This document shows, piece after piece, positions 17,519 to 26,998 of a stretch of 64,000 nucleotides of DNA (within the stretch, counting starts at the first letter, position 1; each line of letters starts with the position of its first letter). The notes below the pieces were generated by a model. That model was not told where the DNA came from. It saw only the letters and a list, made by a program, of their open reading frames with translations, and made no database searches. Position numbers and translations under genes: made by a program. The stretch comes from an uncultured Pseudodesulfovibrio sp. (GTDB taxonomy: Bacteria > Desulfobacterota > Desulfovibrionia > Desulfovibrionales > Desulfovibrionaceae), in the NCBI RefSeq assembly GCF_963677845.1, contig NZ_OY782498.1, forward strand, positions 3,107,518 through 3,171,517, read 5' to 3'.

Positions 17519-18919
17519 ATGCCTGAGACTCGTACATATATACCGGAATTGTTGGCGCCTGCGGGCGACATGGAAAAATTAGAAACCGCCATTTTGTATG
17601 GTGCGGACGCTGTCTATCTTGGCGGCGACGGCCTGAACCTGCGTGCAGGGGCTGGCGGTTTTGACAAGGAAAGCCTCGCTTTAGGGTTGGCAAAAGCCAA
17701 AAAAGCAGGAGTAAAAGCCTATTACACATTGAACGTGTACCCACGTGAATCAATGATGGCACAAGTCCGTGAACAAATAGAGACTTTGGGCGAACTCCAG
17801 CCTGACGGCGTGATTGCAGCCGACCCCGGCGTCATTCGCTTATTACGCCGTGAATTACCGGAAATTCCGGTCCATGTTTCGACACAGGCCAACACATCCA
17901 ACTCTGAATCTGTCCGTTTCTGGCGAGAAAACGGTGCCAAACGAGTCAATGTTGCCCGCGAACTTCGTTCCGGTGAATTGACAGAGATGCTCGATGCGGT
18001 TCGAAAAAAGATGCCAAATATGGAACTTGAAGTCTTTGTCCACGGCTCCATGTGCATGGCTATTTCAGGCCGGTGTTATATGTCCGCCCTGCTCAACGAC
18101 CGCCCCGGCAACCTCGGAGAATGTTCGCACCCGTGTCGTTATGAATACCGCCCCACTGCCATCACCTTTGAAGAACGCACCCGTCCCGGGGAGAACCTCT
18201 GGGAAATCCGCGAAGAAGGCGAAGCTCCGGCAAACGACTTCACCTTTGAGACACCGTCCGAAGACTTTACTTTTGCACCACTTGGTGATGAAGAAGAAAA
18301 GGCAACTCCTCCGGCTGATCCGGCTTTGTCCTTGGCATTAGACAATGAACGGTGGACCAAATTTTTCGCAGCTGAAGACCTGTGTCTCCTGCATTATCTG
18401 GAATGGTTTTCGCGCATGAAAGTCGCCTCCATAAAGCTGGAAGGCCGCACCAAAAGTTCTGCATATCTCGCGCAGGTTGTGGATGCATACCGGACTGGCC
18501 TGAACGATGTCGCAGCCAACCAATTTCAAGCTGAAAAATATCTGACCGAACTGGTCAATGCAGCGACCCGTCCTTTGACCACCGGCTTCTTCGACCCTCA
18601 AAATCGAGGCGCTATTGCCGAGCCACCGGCTCCCGGCGAAAAACGCTCAGTTCTTGGCCGTATTCTTGAACCGGCTGGCGATGGAAAATGGCTTATCCAG
18701 ACAAAGTCACGCTGGACCACATCCGAAGATATGGAACTTCTCATCCCCGGCATGATCCGCCCACGCCTTTCTCGCGAAGACTACGGTGTAGAAAATGACC
18801 AAGGTATCGGCCTCGACGTATCCCATCCCGGCCAAAAGGGACTGCTGATCTGCGACCACCCGGACATCAAACCCGGCATGTTCATCCGCAAACCTTGGGA
18901 CCTTGATACGATCGAATAA
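17519..18919 (+). CDS. Peptidase U32 family protein (RlhA/TrhP/UbiU-like)
   Basis: About 466 residues. The N-terminus PELLAPAGDMEKLETAI and YGADAVYLGG, the ANTSNSESVRFW segment and the MCMAISGRCYMS...CSHPCRY block with its cysteines define the U32 family, whose members take part in tRNA or rRNA hydroxylation or ubiquinone synthesis and bind a [4Fe-4S] cluster. Between about residues 205 and 275 there is an acidic, low-complexity insert (EEGEAPANDFTFETPSEDF) longer than I expect in the family. ATG 17519 is taken as start; a GTG nine bases earlier is possible and neither has a good ribosome-binding site. Confidence 0.85.
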   Translation: MPETRTYIPELLAPAGDMEKLETAILYGADAVYLGGDGLNLRAGAGGFDKESLALGLAKAKKAGVKAYYTLNVYPRESMMAQVREQIETLGELQPDGVIAADPGVIRLLRRELPEIPVHVSTQANTSNSESVRFWRENGAKRVNVARELRSGELTEMLDAVRKKMPNMELEVFVHGSMCMAISGRCYMSALLNDRPGNLGECSHPCRYEYRPTAITFEERTRPGENLWEIREEGEAPANDFTFETPSEDFTFAPLGDEEEKATPPADPALSLALDNERWTKFFAAEDLCLLHYLEWFSRMKVASIKLEGRTKSSAYLAQVVDAYRTGLNDVAANQFQAEKYLTELVNAATRPLTTGFFDPQNRGAIAEPPAPGEKRSVLGRILEPAGDGKWLIQTKSRWTTSEDMELLIPGMIRPRLSREDYGVENDQGIGLDVSHPGQKGLLICDHPDIKPGMFIRKPWDLDTIE

Positions 18920-18978
18920 CATCCGAATTCCCCAAACAATCCACTTCGCCGAAGGCGCACCAAAAAGTTTAAGAGATG

Positions 18979-19008
18979 CTTAAGAACCCTTTGAAAAGGG
19001 TTCTTAAG
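18979..19008. terminator. Bidirectional hairpin between convergent genes
   Basis: CTTAAGAACCCTT (18979-18991) pairs with AAGGGTTCTTAAG (18996-19008). It lies between the U32 gene and the convergent RND pump. Confidence 0.6.
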
Positions 19009-19034
19009 TCACCGGAGGGACCGCCGGTAGGCTT

Positions 19035-22000
19035 TTATTCTTTACCACCATACAGTGCGTAGTAGCCGCTTGGTACGACAACCAGCGTAAACAGCGTTGA
19101 TGCCACCAAACCAAATATCAGCGCCCATGCCAATCCCGAAAAAATCGGGTCCAAGGTAATGGGCCACGCACCAAGCGCAGTCGTCAACGCCGTGAGCACG
19201 ATAGGCCGCATACGCACCGCGCCGGACAAGATGATGGCATCCTTGAGCGGCTTGCCGCTCTTGACCTCGGTCTGAATAAAATCAATGAGCACCAATGAGT
19301 TACGAATAACAATCCCGCCGAGCGCAATCATTCCGATCATTGAGGTTGCAGTGAAAAAAACCGGATCACCAAATCCACCGATCTCCCCACCCGCTATGAT
19401 GTTAAGCAACCAGAATCCCGGCAAAATACCGAGCAAGGTTAAAGGGATGGCCGACATGATAAGCAACGGCATGACGAATGACCCCGTCTCAGCAACAAGC
19501 AAAATAAAAATACCAAGCAATGCAGCAATATTAGCCAACCCGAGATCACGAAAAACATCAAGAGTAATCTTCCATTCACCCTCGCCAGCCCATTCCGCAC
19601 GGGTACCCGGTGGCATGGGGTTGTCCTTGAGCTGAGACTGCAAATCAAGCACAGCCTCACCCGGCGGGATACCTGCCGTGTCACCAAAGACATACGCCAA
19701 TCGCTTCAAATTCTTATGATAAATAGGCTGTTCCGAAGAAACCTCGCGAAACCTCCCCAACTCAGCCAACGGGACCATGGCCCCGGACGCACTTTTCATG
19801 CGTAATTCGCCGAGCGTGTCAGGACCGGTCCTCAACCCGACCGGCAAGACCATGCGCACAGGCAACGGCTGCCGTTCACGCTCCATGTGAACAGAGGCCG
19901 GGGTTGCGCCGGACAGGGCGAGGCGAAGGGTATCCACCACGTCAGCAGCTGTTACGCCATGCAAAGCGGCCTTTTCCTTGTCGAGAACAAAATCAACCAT
20001 CATCCGATCAGTCTCGGCAGAATTATCCAAATCGACCAAACCGGGCTGGGCCGCCATAAGCGACTCCACATGCTTTGCCCCGTCGATGAGTACGGAATAA
20101 TCCAGTCCTGGCCGACCATATATTTCAGCGGTCAAAGTGGAGATAACCGGCGGACCGGGTGGCGTTTCGATAAGCTTAAGCCGCGCACCATGGCGGACAG
20201 CGATTTCATGCAAATCGTTTCGCAGTCGCAAACCAATACCGTGCGACTGCATATCCCGCTCGGACTTGTCCGCCAAATTCACTCGAATGTCGGCTAGGTT
20301 CGAATGCTCGCGCCAGTAATAATGACGCACCATACCGTTAAAATCCATGGGGGACGGCGACCCGGTGTACGTGACGAAATTGGTCACCTCCGGTACGGAT
20401 CGAAGATACGCCTCAAAATCACGTACAGTCCGATCAGACCGCTCCAATGTCGTGCCTTCGGGCATATCCACAAGCAGTTGAAATTCGTTTTTATTGTCAA
20501 ACGGCAGCATCTTGAGCGGCACCAAACGCATGAGTACCAAACCGGCACACAACCCAAGCCCCACGAAAATACCACCCAACAACAAACGACGATTCCGAGC
20601 CGATTCAAGAAATGGGACAATAACCTTGGAATACACTGCGAGTAGTCGAGAATTCACACCCTGCTCCGGGGATTCCCCTTCCTTGGCCTTTGCAGGAGCA
20701 CGATTCCTCAGCAGCAGATATGCCATCCACGGGACCACAGTCAGGGCAGCCACGGTGGAAAAGGTTACGGTCAGCGGAACATTGGCGGCCATGGGAGCCA
20801 TGTATGGTCCCATCATGCCGGTGATAAAGAAAAGCGGGGTAAAAGACACGATAATTGCCAAGGTGGACATGATGACGGGCGGCAAAACCTCTTTGACCGC
20901 ATTCAACGTGGCTTCAAGCGACGACCGAATACCCATACGAATATGCCGCTGGATATTATCTACATTGGTAATGGGATCATCCACTACAAGCCCTAATGAC
21001 AAAATCAAAGCAAACAGTGTCACCCTATTGATGGTGTAGCCAAACAAGTAATTAACAAAAAGGGCCAAGGAAAAACTCATGGGCACGGCCAGAGCCACAA
21101 CAAGAGCTTCTCGCCACCCCAGCGCGAACGCAAGCAGGGCCACAACCGTAATGATGGCGAACAAGAGCGAAGACAACAACTCGTTGACCTTGGACTGAGC
21201 GGTTTCGCCATAATTACGAGTGACTGTAACGGTTACACCCTCGGGCAAGATCGTCCGCTCAAGCTCACGCACCTTTTTGATAACTGCATCCGCCACGCCT
21301 ACCGCGTTGACGCCTTTTTTCTTGGCCAACCCGATGGTTACAGCTGAACGCGAAGTGCTTTCGGCTTGCTGGTCGATCTTAGCCAGATACACGTCGGAAA
21401 AACCAATCCGCGAATAACTGGTCGGTTCCTGTGGCCCGTCGATAACATCCGCTACGTCTCGAAGGTAGACCGGCTTGTGATCAAATACCCCCACCACAAG
21501 CGATGCCGCGTCGTCGGCATGAAGAAGAAAGGATTGACTAACAACCTGCGTCTCAACATCACGCCTGACAAACCGCCCTGCAGAGAGTGAACGGTCTGCC
21601 CCCTTGAGTGCTGTGTAAACTTCCAACGGCGACACATTAAACCCGGCCAAACGGTCAGGGTGTACCTCCACCCGCACCTCGCGACTCCGCCCGGAGTGCA
21701 GGGAAACGCGGGACACATCCTCGACCTCGGCCAGTCGATGAAAAAGTTCTTCGGCCATGCGCCTCAAATCAAAATCCGAATACCGCTCTTCAAATCCAAA
21801 ATCTGCATGCAGCGTCAAAGCCACAATAGGAACGTCATCGATTTCAACGGGTTTTACAACCCATCCGGCCACGATATCAGGCGCTAAATCACGGTTCTTG
21901 AGGATAGTATTATGCAACTTAATGAGCGAATCCTCACGATCCTCACCGACAAAAAAACGAACTGTAACCGCAGTCATGTCCTTGGTGGAAGTTGAATAAA

Positions 22001-22271
22001 CATACTCCACCCCATCGATCTGCCAGAGCAGCCGTTCAAGCGGGGTGGTCACAAGCTTTTCCACTTCCTCGGCACTGGCTCCCGGCACCTGTACCATGAC
22101 ATCTGCCATGGGAACCACAATCTGTGGTTCCTCTTCACGCGGGGTAATGAGAATGGCAGCCACTCCAAGCAGAATCGCCGCCAAAGCAACAATGATGGAC
22201 ATCTGTGATGTCAAAAAATATCGGACAATAGACGGCAACAAGCCTTTTACCGGAGGAGTCTCCATGCTCAT
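19035..22271 (-). CDS. RND-family efflux pump, inner-membrane transporter
   Basis: About 1078 residues, the full length of an AcrB/CzcA-type transporter. Two sets of six membrane helices are separated by large periplasmic loops; helix 4 carries the proton-relay aspartates in LGLVVDDPITNVDN. The hydrophobic first helix (SIIVALAAILLGVAAIL) is followed by the family motif VVPMADVMVQVPGASAEEVE. The upstream stop codon overlaps the ATG at 22271 (TGATG), so translation is coupled with the adaptor. It is closer to the HAE-type drug pumps than to heavy-metal pumps. No outer-membrane channel gene is adjacent. Confidence 0.88.
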   Translation of the reverse strand: MSMETPPVKGLLPSIVRYFLTSQMSIIVALAAILLGVAAILITPREEEPQIVVPMADVMVQVPGASAEEVEKLVTTPLERLLWQIDGVEYVYSTSTKDMTAVTVRFFVGEDREDSLIKLHNTILKNRDLAPDIVAGWVVKPVEIDDVPIVALTLHADFGFEERYSDFDLRRMAEELFHRLAEVEDVSRVSLHSGRSREVRVEVHPDRLAGFNVSPLEVYTALKGADRSLSAGRFVRRDVETQVVSQSFLLHADDAASLVVGVFDHKPVYLRDVADVIDGPQEPTSYSRIGFSDVYLAKIDQQAESTSRSAVTIGLAKKKGVNAVGVADAVIKKVRELERTILPEGVTVTVTRNYGETAQSKVNELLSSLLFAIITVVALLAFALGWREALVVALAVPMSFSLALFVNYLFGYTINRVTLFALILSLGLVVDDPITNVDNIQRHIRMGIRSSLEATLNAVKEVLPPVIMSTLAIIVSFTPLFFITGMMGPYMAPMAANVPLTVTFSTVAALTVVPWMAYLLLRNRAPAKAKEGESPEQGVNSRLLAVYSKVIVPFLESARNRRLLLGGIFVGLGLCAGLVLMRLVPLKMLPFDNKNEFQLLVDMPEGTTLERSDRTVRDFEAYLRSVPEVTNFVTYTGSPSPMDFNGMVRHYYWREHSNLADIRVNLADKSERDMQSHGIGLRLRNDLHEIAVRHGARLKLIETPPGPPVISTLTAEIYGRPGLDYSVLIDGAKHVESLMAAQPGLVDLDNSAETDRMMVDFVLDKEKAALHGVTAADVVDTLRLALSGATPASVHMERERQPLPVRMVLPVGLRTGPDTLGELRMKSASGAMVPLAELGRFREVSSEQPIYHKNLKRLAYVFGDTAGIPPGEAVLDLQSQLKDNPMPPGTRAEWAGEGEWKITLDVFRDLGLANIAALLGIFILLVAETGSFVMPLLIMSAIPLTLLGILPGFWLLNIIAGGEIGGFGDPVFFTATSMIGMIALGGIVIRNSLVLIDFIQTEVKSGKPLKDAIILSGAVRMRPIVLTALTTALGAWPITLDPIFSGLAWALIFGLVASTLFTLVVVPSGYYALYGGKE

Positions 22272-23413
22272 CACTGGCCTCCGCCAACCGCAAGACCGAC
22301 GGTTTCTCCGCCGGACAGGCCAGACAATATTTCTACCCGCTGATCGTGAACTTCACCGGTACGAACATACACCGATTGCCAGCCGACTTCAGTCTTGACC
22401 ATGACTGTTTCAAGCTGCCCGACGCGCACGACTGCGGTTTCCGGCACGAGAACAACCACCTCTTCACCCAATGGCACCATCAACCGACCAAACATGCCAG
22501 GGTACAAACCGGGCACTATAGGCAATCGAACCTGAACCAGAAAGGAACGGGTCACAGGATCGGCCAATGGCTCAATTTCATCCACCGTTCCGACAAGCGG
22601 TTCGGTTCCGTCCAACGCCGAAACGATCACGGATAAAGAATCACCAAGCCGCACCTGACCAATGAGAGATTCACGCACCATGGCTTCCAATTGCAGAGAC
22701 CCACCGGTCTGCAAACTCAATAATTCCTTGCCCGGAAAAGCCAGATCACCGGGTTCGGCCAACCGTTTGGCGACCTCGCCCGATTCCTGCGCTTTGATAG
22801 TGGTGTATCCAAGACCGATCTCAGCCTCCTGCACCACTTTACCCGCCTCACGAGCACGTGCCTGCGCAGCAGCCACGCCCTGTTCAGCCTGCCCCAGCCC
22901 AGCCTTGGCCTGAAGATAGGCAGACTCGGCTTTCTCCACTTCTTCGGCTGTAACCACCTTCTGGTCGTGCAATGTGCTCATGCGCTTATAGGTGGACTCT
23001 GCCTTGGCAAAACCAGCTCTGGCAGCGGCCAAAACATCACGGGACTGGCTGACCATACTGGAGGCTGAAGACTCGGCCTGTCGCGAACGCTCCAAACGAG
23101 TCTGGGAAGCTCGACTATCCAATACGACCAGATCATCACCGGCCTTAACGGTATCACCGGGGCGCACCAACACCTTAAGGACCCGGCCTGTCACCTGAGC
23201 CTCAACGCGAGTGTCAGTCTTGGCCTTGACCGTTCCCACGGCCTCATGCAGCCGAGGTAATGAAATGCGCTCGGCCACGACAGAAGAAGCGGGATCATTG
23301 GCTTGACCACGCTTTGCGGATGGGACCTCATCAGCCCCACAGGCCGACAGACACAAAACAAGAACAACAAAAAGGAAAAGACAGGGTATCGTATTCTTCA
23401 TATGAACACGCAT
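22271..23413 (-). CDS. RND efflux periplasmic adaptor lipoprotein
   Basis: 380 residues. The N-terminus has a signal peptide with a lipobox ending LSAC near residue 24, so it should be anchored to the inner membrane by lipid. A biotinyl-lipoyl half (VLVRPGDTVKAGDDLVVLDS), an alpha-hairpin rich in Ala/Gln/Glu (about 80-190) and a beta-barrel (PLVGTVDEIEPLADPVTRSF) follow in the MFP order. It overlaps the pump gene and is its partner. Confidence 0.88.
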   Translation of the reverse strand: MRVHMKNTIPCLFLFVVLVLCLSACGADEVPSAKRGQANDPASSVVAERISLPRLHEAVGTVKAKTDTRVEAQVTGRVLKVLVRPGDTVKAGDDLVVLDSRASQTRLERSRQAESSASSMVSQSRDVLAAARAGFAKAESTYKRMSTLHDQKVVTAEEVEKAESAYLQAKAGLGQAEQGVAAAQARAREAGKVVQEAEIGLGYTTIKAQESGEVAKRLAEPGDLAFPGKELLSLQTGGSLQLEAMVRESLIGQVRLGDSLSVIVSALDGTEPLVGTVDEIEPLADPVTRSFLVQVRLPIVPGLYPGMFGRLMVPLGEEVVVLVPETAVVRVGQLETVMVKTEVGWQSVYVRTGEVHDQRVEILSGLSGGETVGLAVGGGQ

Positions 23414-23733
23414 ACCATAAGAGGGAGGCTAAAGACTACAATTAATAATGATTCCTACGGATTTCAACAAGATCGATTCTGCCTGGACAGAGGGCGCAAA
23501 AAAAGTGCGCCTTGCCTATCCAGGCCATCCCCTTCCGGGGCTTCACGCGCACACTATTTTTTGCATGGTCGCGACTCGTTTCGCTGTTTTATGGTGTGAA
23601 ATGGTTTAACGGATATCACCCTCCGTTGCGGTAATCCGACTATGTCATGGACCCGTTCATCTTGGGTCCTTCCGCTATTTTATAAATAAGCATTAAACAC
23701 CCGATGTCCAGTGGTACCGAGGCTTGAAAAAAG
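23414..23733. other. 320-bp gap without a convincing gene
   Basis: No gene is well supported. A 53-codon plus-strand frame at 23448-23609 reads as protein-like but has no ribosome-binding site at a usable distance. An inverted repeat, GGACCC at 23649-23654 with GGGTCC at 23664-23669, precedes the nuclease operon's stop and may be a weak terminator. Confidence 0.4.
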
Positions 23734-24387
23734 CTATTTAACTTGTTTAATAATGGCACCGCGTTCACGGTCAGGGACGAGCTCAAAAATACGCTGAGCT
23801 GAACCGGCAAATAAATCAAGCGGATGGTGCGAAATTACAAGGAGTTGTAACTCAAGGCGGTCAGCAATTTCCCCGATAAGTTTCATAAATTTAGGAATAA
23901 GCGCGGGTTTAAGCCAACAATCCTGTTCATCGAGAACAAGGAAAGGTCGGTGCTGTTCTTCAGGCAACTGCGACAAAGCGATAAGCCGCAATCCCACAGA
24001 AAGGATATTACACACCGAGCCACCCTGACCGGTCATGATATCCTCTATCTCATCTTCCTTGCCCTGATTGCGAATCTGAAATTGAATCTGGAGACGATTG
24101 TTTTTGACCTCGCGCAAAGTGGTCACAACACGATCCTGCCCCAGAATCTCACGAATGGCGTGGGTCAAATTGGCTTCAACCTCGTCAAGAATCTTGCCAA
24201 ACAAGGCCGTGGACAACTCTTCAAGCGTATCCCGAGCCTTTGGGGCGAGCGTCAAAAAATCCCGCACGCCACCAAGAGATTCACGCACGCGACTATGCTC
24301 GCTATGCAGGGTCTCGGCCAAAGCCGACAACCTGTCCAGACGACGTTCAGCCTCACGCAATTCGCCCCTGGCTTGCTCAAAGGACAC
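23734..24387 (-). CDS. Rad50/SbcC-like ATPase, C-terminal half
   Basis: 217 residues. A coiled coil (1-60) leads into an ATPase lobe with a signature-like region (TGQGGSVCNILSVGLRLIA, about 119-137), Walker B with the catalytic acid (FLVLDEQD, D153/E154) and an H-loop (LLVISHHP, H187). There is no Walker A, so it cannot form an ATP site by itself and must pair with the N-terminal-half protein encoded first in this operon. It is the last gene of the four and its start overlaps the stop of the coiled-coil gene. Confidence 0.78.
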   Translation of the reverse strand: MSFEQARGELREAERRLDRLSALAETLHSEHSRVRESLGGVRDFLTLAPKARDTLEELSTALFGKILDEVEANLTHAIREILGQDRVVTTLREVKNNRLQIQFQIRNQGKEDEIEDIMTGQGGSVCNILSVGLRLIALSQLPEEQHRPFLVLDEQDCWLKPALIPKFMKLIGEIADRLELQLLVISHHPLDLFAGSAQRIFELVPDRERGAIIKQVK

Positions 24388-24710
24388 TACTTTCCTCCCT
24401 CCACTGCATTTTCAACGTCCGCAAGATCGGCTTGTATTTGTTGTATATGCTGGCGATATTTCGAAATAACTTCTTCATTTTTTTGCCGTTTTTCTTCCAG
24501 CAACGATTGGAGTTCCTTGATGTCGCTGGTACCATATTCAGCCATGGCCTGCTGTTTCAAGGTCTCCAATTGGCTGGTCAGATTGGCCACATCCTGCTCG
24601 GTGCGCACCTTGCGGTCACGCAGTTGTTCATAGTGACTTCGCAGTTCGTTAAGTTCCTTTTCCACTGCGGAATCCCTGCTTGTCCCAGTTTGGTTGGAGT
24701 TATTAATCAC
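24387..24710 (-). CDS. Small coiled-coil protein of the split Rad50 operon
   Basis: 107 residues, almost wholly heptad-like and rich in Glu/Gln/Lys (LRSHYEQLRDRKVRTEQDV; LLEEKRQKNEEVISKYRQH). No cysteine pair and no known domain. It starts at a GTG with AGGAGG 9 nt upstream, overlaps the nuclease gene by 8 bp and the C-terminal ATPase half by 1 bp. It could supply part of the coiled-coil arm missing from the two ATPase halves. Confidence 0.75.
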   Translation of the reverse strand: MINNSNQTGTSRDSAVEKELNELRSHYEQLRDRKVRTEQDVANLTSQLETLKQQAMAEYGTSDIKELQSLLEEKRQKNEEVISKYRQHIQQIQADLADVENAVEGGK

Positions 24711-25662
24711 TGTGTATAACCTCCTCGTAAAGTTCCCAGATGAGCTTGCCCTCCGGGGTCTGTGTACTCAGATTTTCTTCAAGAAATTGTTTCAGACCGG
24801 TGCCCTCATGTGTCCGCTGCCACGCGAGCCGTTCCAATCCGTTGATAAAATTGGATTCACCCTCGTCTTCATGTTCTTCGGTAGGCAGTTCCTGATCCGG
24901 AAACACCTTGTCGAACGGCTCGAATGGCACCACCCATTTCTCCAGATCATCGCAACCGGGTGTCCAGATGGCAGCGGCAGGCTCCCGTTCCATGGAACGG
25001 CGAGTAAATGTCAGCCGCGTTATATTGCCGGGGTTGGCCCATGTGGTCTGCCCCTTGGTGATGGTTATCTGTGGGCGATGGATATGCCCGTTCACCAACC
25101 AGTCAATGCCGGGAAGTTCCTTGATCGTATAGGCGCGATCAATAAATTCCGGGAATTGAATATTATGATGCGTCAACCAGATGACCGTATCAGGGTCATC
25201 TGGTTGACGATCATATTTCTTGGGAAGCGGGGTACCGTCCGGGCTAGCACAAACCAAAACCTGTTCATCGTCGGTCTCAAGAATAAATTGCGGACTGCTT
25301 TCTTTCATCAGCCGGATCACTCCGGCGGCCTCCAAGACCGCAAGAGTGACATCCTCAGTAAAACGGGACTGGTATTTGTCATGATTTCCGACCAATGCCC
25401 AGACCGCTGAATCACCGGTTCTTGCCCCAAAAATCCGTATCAACTCCACAAGCATCTTGTTGGAGTTGTCACGAGGCCAGTGGAAGAGGTCCCCCAAAAG
25501 GACCGGAACCATGCCGAGAGCCTCAGCCTGGTCGAGACAGGCCTCAACCTTGTTCATGATCTGATCGAGATAACCATCAAGCCTCTGACCCGGCGGATGG
25601 TCCGCCAAATGGGGATCTGCGATGAAGAACAGACCATTGCCGTGGATATGGTCAACCGTCAT
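24703..25662 (-). CDS. Mre11/SbcD-like metallophosphoesterase
   Basis: 319 residues. The calcineurin-type motifs are in order: FIADPHLADH (D-x-H), LLGDLFHWPRD (GD), LVGNHDKY (GNHD), TVIWLTHHNI and VNGHIHRPQ (GHxH). It should be a Mn-dependent nuclease partner of the Rad50-like halves. ATG 25662 is taken because AAGGG lies 7 nt upstream; an in-frame ATG at 25680 is also possible. It overlaps the N-terminal ATPase gene. A capping domain with an acidic tail (EEHEDEGESNFI) follows the catalytic core. Confidence 0.82.
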   Translation of the reverse strand: MTVDHIHGNGLFFIADPHLADHPPGQRLDGYLDQIMNKVEACLDQAEALGMVPVLLGDLFHWPRDNSNKMLVELIRIFGARTGDSAVWALVGNHDKYQSRFTEDVTLAVLEAAGVIRLMKESSPQFILETDDEQVLVCASPDGTPLPKKYDRQPDDPDTVIWLTHHNIQFPEFIDRAYTIKELPGIDWLVNGHIHRPQITITKGQTTWANPGNITRLTFTRRSMEREPAAAIWTPGCDDLEKWVVPFEPFDKVFPDQELPTEEHEDEGESNFINGLERLAWQRTHEGTGLKQFLEENLSTQTPEGKLIWELYEEVIHSD

Positions 25663-26995
25663 GACGACACCCTTGATCAATGAATGTTGCAGTTGTCATA
25701 TCACCACCACAAGTTGGGCAGCAGCCAAGCTGTTTTATACGTTCTTCCACGGTCTCTTCAAGCTTCTTCAAGCTGTTCTCCAACTTGGATAGCCCCACAT
25801 TGGCCGATTCGAGTCTTGATGACAGATCATCCATGGCGGACAAGGTACCATCCAATGCTTCTGTTGACTCGACAGAAGGCGGCTCCACAACCTTCCGCAA
25901 GATGTTTTCCCAGCGCGATAAACGAGAACGTCGATATTGAACAGATATAAATTCATCAATAAAAGCAGCCATATCATCTGTCGATTCGGGAGAGGGAAAG
26001 ATTTCAAGATTTGCAAAAACCGTTGTCTGAACTTCAGCCTTCCGCAAACTTCGGTCCGCCGAATCCAGTTTTTGCATCAGCACAGCGAGTGCGCCCGTAT
26101 TTTCAAGAGGATCAGGCTGTTGCAGTCCGTTCAAAGCCTCAGTGTTGCCTGACGCGTATGAAAGTCGACTTTCAACAGTCTTCATTGATGAGATCAATGC
26201 GTCCAACACTCTGACATCATGAGTTTTCGGAGGATCAAGAACACCATCCAAGGTCGTCTTGCATTCTGTTTTTTTCAGGAGTGTATCAGACAGTTTTTTC
26301 TGTCTCTCAAGTACTGCTTCCAGTGCCGGAATAATTTTGTCGAAGTCGATTGCGGTTTTTTCCAATTCACGAGCTGCCGAAACTTGCAAATCAATATCAG
26401 GCAAGGGGGCCAAACGATCTATAACACCTTCAATTCTTTCGGTTTGCCCCTCCAAATCACGAACCTGCCGTTTGGCGTCTGTTGTCTGACGCTTCAACAA
26501 GTTCTGCATGGCCAAAAGATGGGCGCTTTCCGTGGATGCGGCAAAAAAAGCGGCGGCGTTACTTGCAGGTTTGTTCAACAAAAACACAGGCTCTCGCTGA
26601 TTGCCTACATGAATATCAACCGGATCGCCGGATTCAAGCTCCACTAGATCCAATCTCAAGGCAGCACGGATATCTTCCGGTGGAGTTCTCCCGAATTTCC
26701 AATACTCTTCAGGCTCTTCCGCACCGGGCTTCCAGAGTTCATACCCGGAGGACCGTTTCTTACGTACCCAGACCACCCTGGTCCCATCGTCAAGTTCAAC
26801 ACTGACCCGAGCTTCTTTGGCACCATGTCGAATATTATGACTCGGCATGGGATTGGTTGCCAGACAACGCAACGCCTCCACCACAGCGGATTTGCCGGTG
26901 TTATTGCCGCCGGTCAGGATGGTCAGACCACTCCCGAGTTCCATCTCGGTGTGTTCATGAGCCATAAAGTTATCGATTATGATTTTTTTAATCAT
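25652..26995 (-). CDS. Rad50/SbcC-like ATPase, N-terminal half with zinc-hook motif
   Basis: 447 residues. The N-terminus has the Rad50-type start (IIIDNFMAHEHTEMEL) and Walker A TGGNNTGKS (K35). A long coiled coil occupies about 160-415, and the C-terminus ends with a zinc-hook-like CPTC (C426, C429) followed by about 18 residues and the stop. Walker B and the signature are absent; they are encoded three genes later. The protein therefore stops at the hook, where a normal Rad50 would turn back. The next gene starts inside its last codons. Confidence 0.8.
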   Translation of the reverse strand: MIKKIIIDNFMAHEHTEMELGSGLTILTGGNNTGKSAVVEALRCLATNPMPSHNIRHGAKEARVSVELDDGTRVVWVRKKRSSGYELWKPGAEEPEEYWKFGRTPPEDIRAALRLDLVELESGDPVDIHVGNQREPVFLLNKPASNAAAFFAASTESAHLLAMQNLLKRQTTDAKRQVRDLEGQTERIEGVIDRLAPLPDIDLQVSAARELEKTAIDFDKIIPALEAVLERQKKLSDTLLKKTECKTTLDGVLDPPKTHDVRVLDALISSMKTVESRLSYASGNTEALNGLQQPDPLENTGALAVLMQKLDSADRSLRKAEVQTTVFANLEIFPSPESTDDMAAFIDEFISVQYRRSRLSRWENILRKVVEPPSVESTEALDGTLSAMDDLSSRLESANVGLSKLENSLKKLEETVEERIKQLGCCPTCGGDMTTATFIDQGCRHDG

Positions 26996-26998
26996 TAT

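Noticed and set aside
23448-23609. 53-codon plus-strand gene
   Set aside because: No ribosome-binding site at usable distance and no family recognised; kept only as a note in the gap entry.
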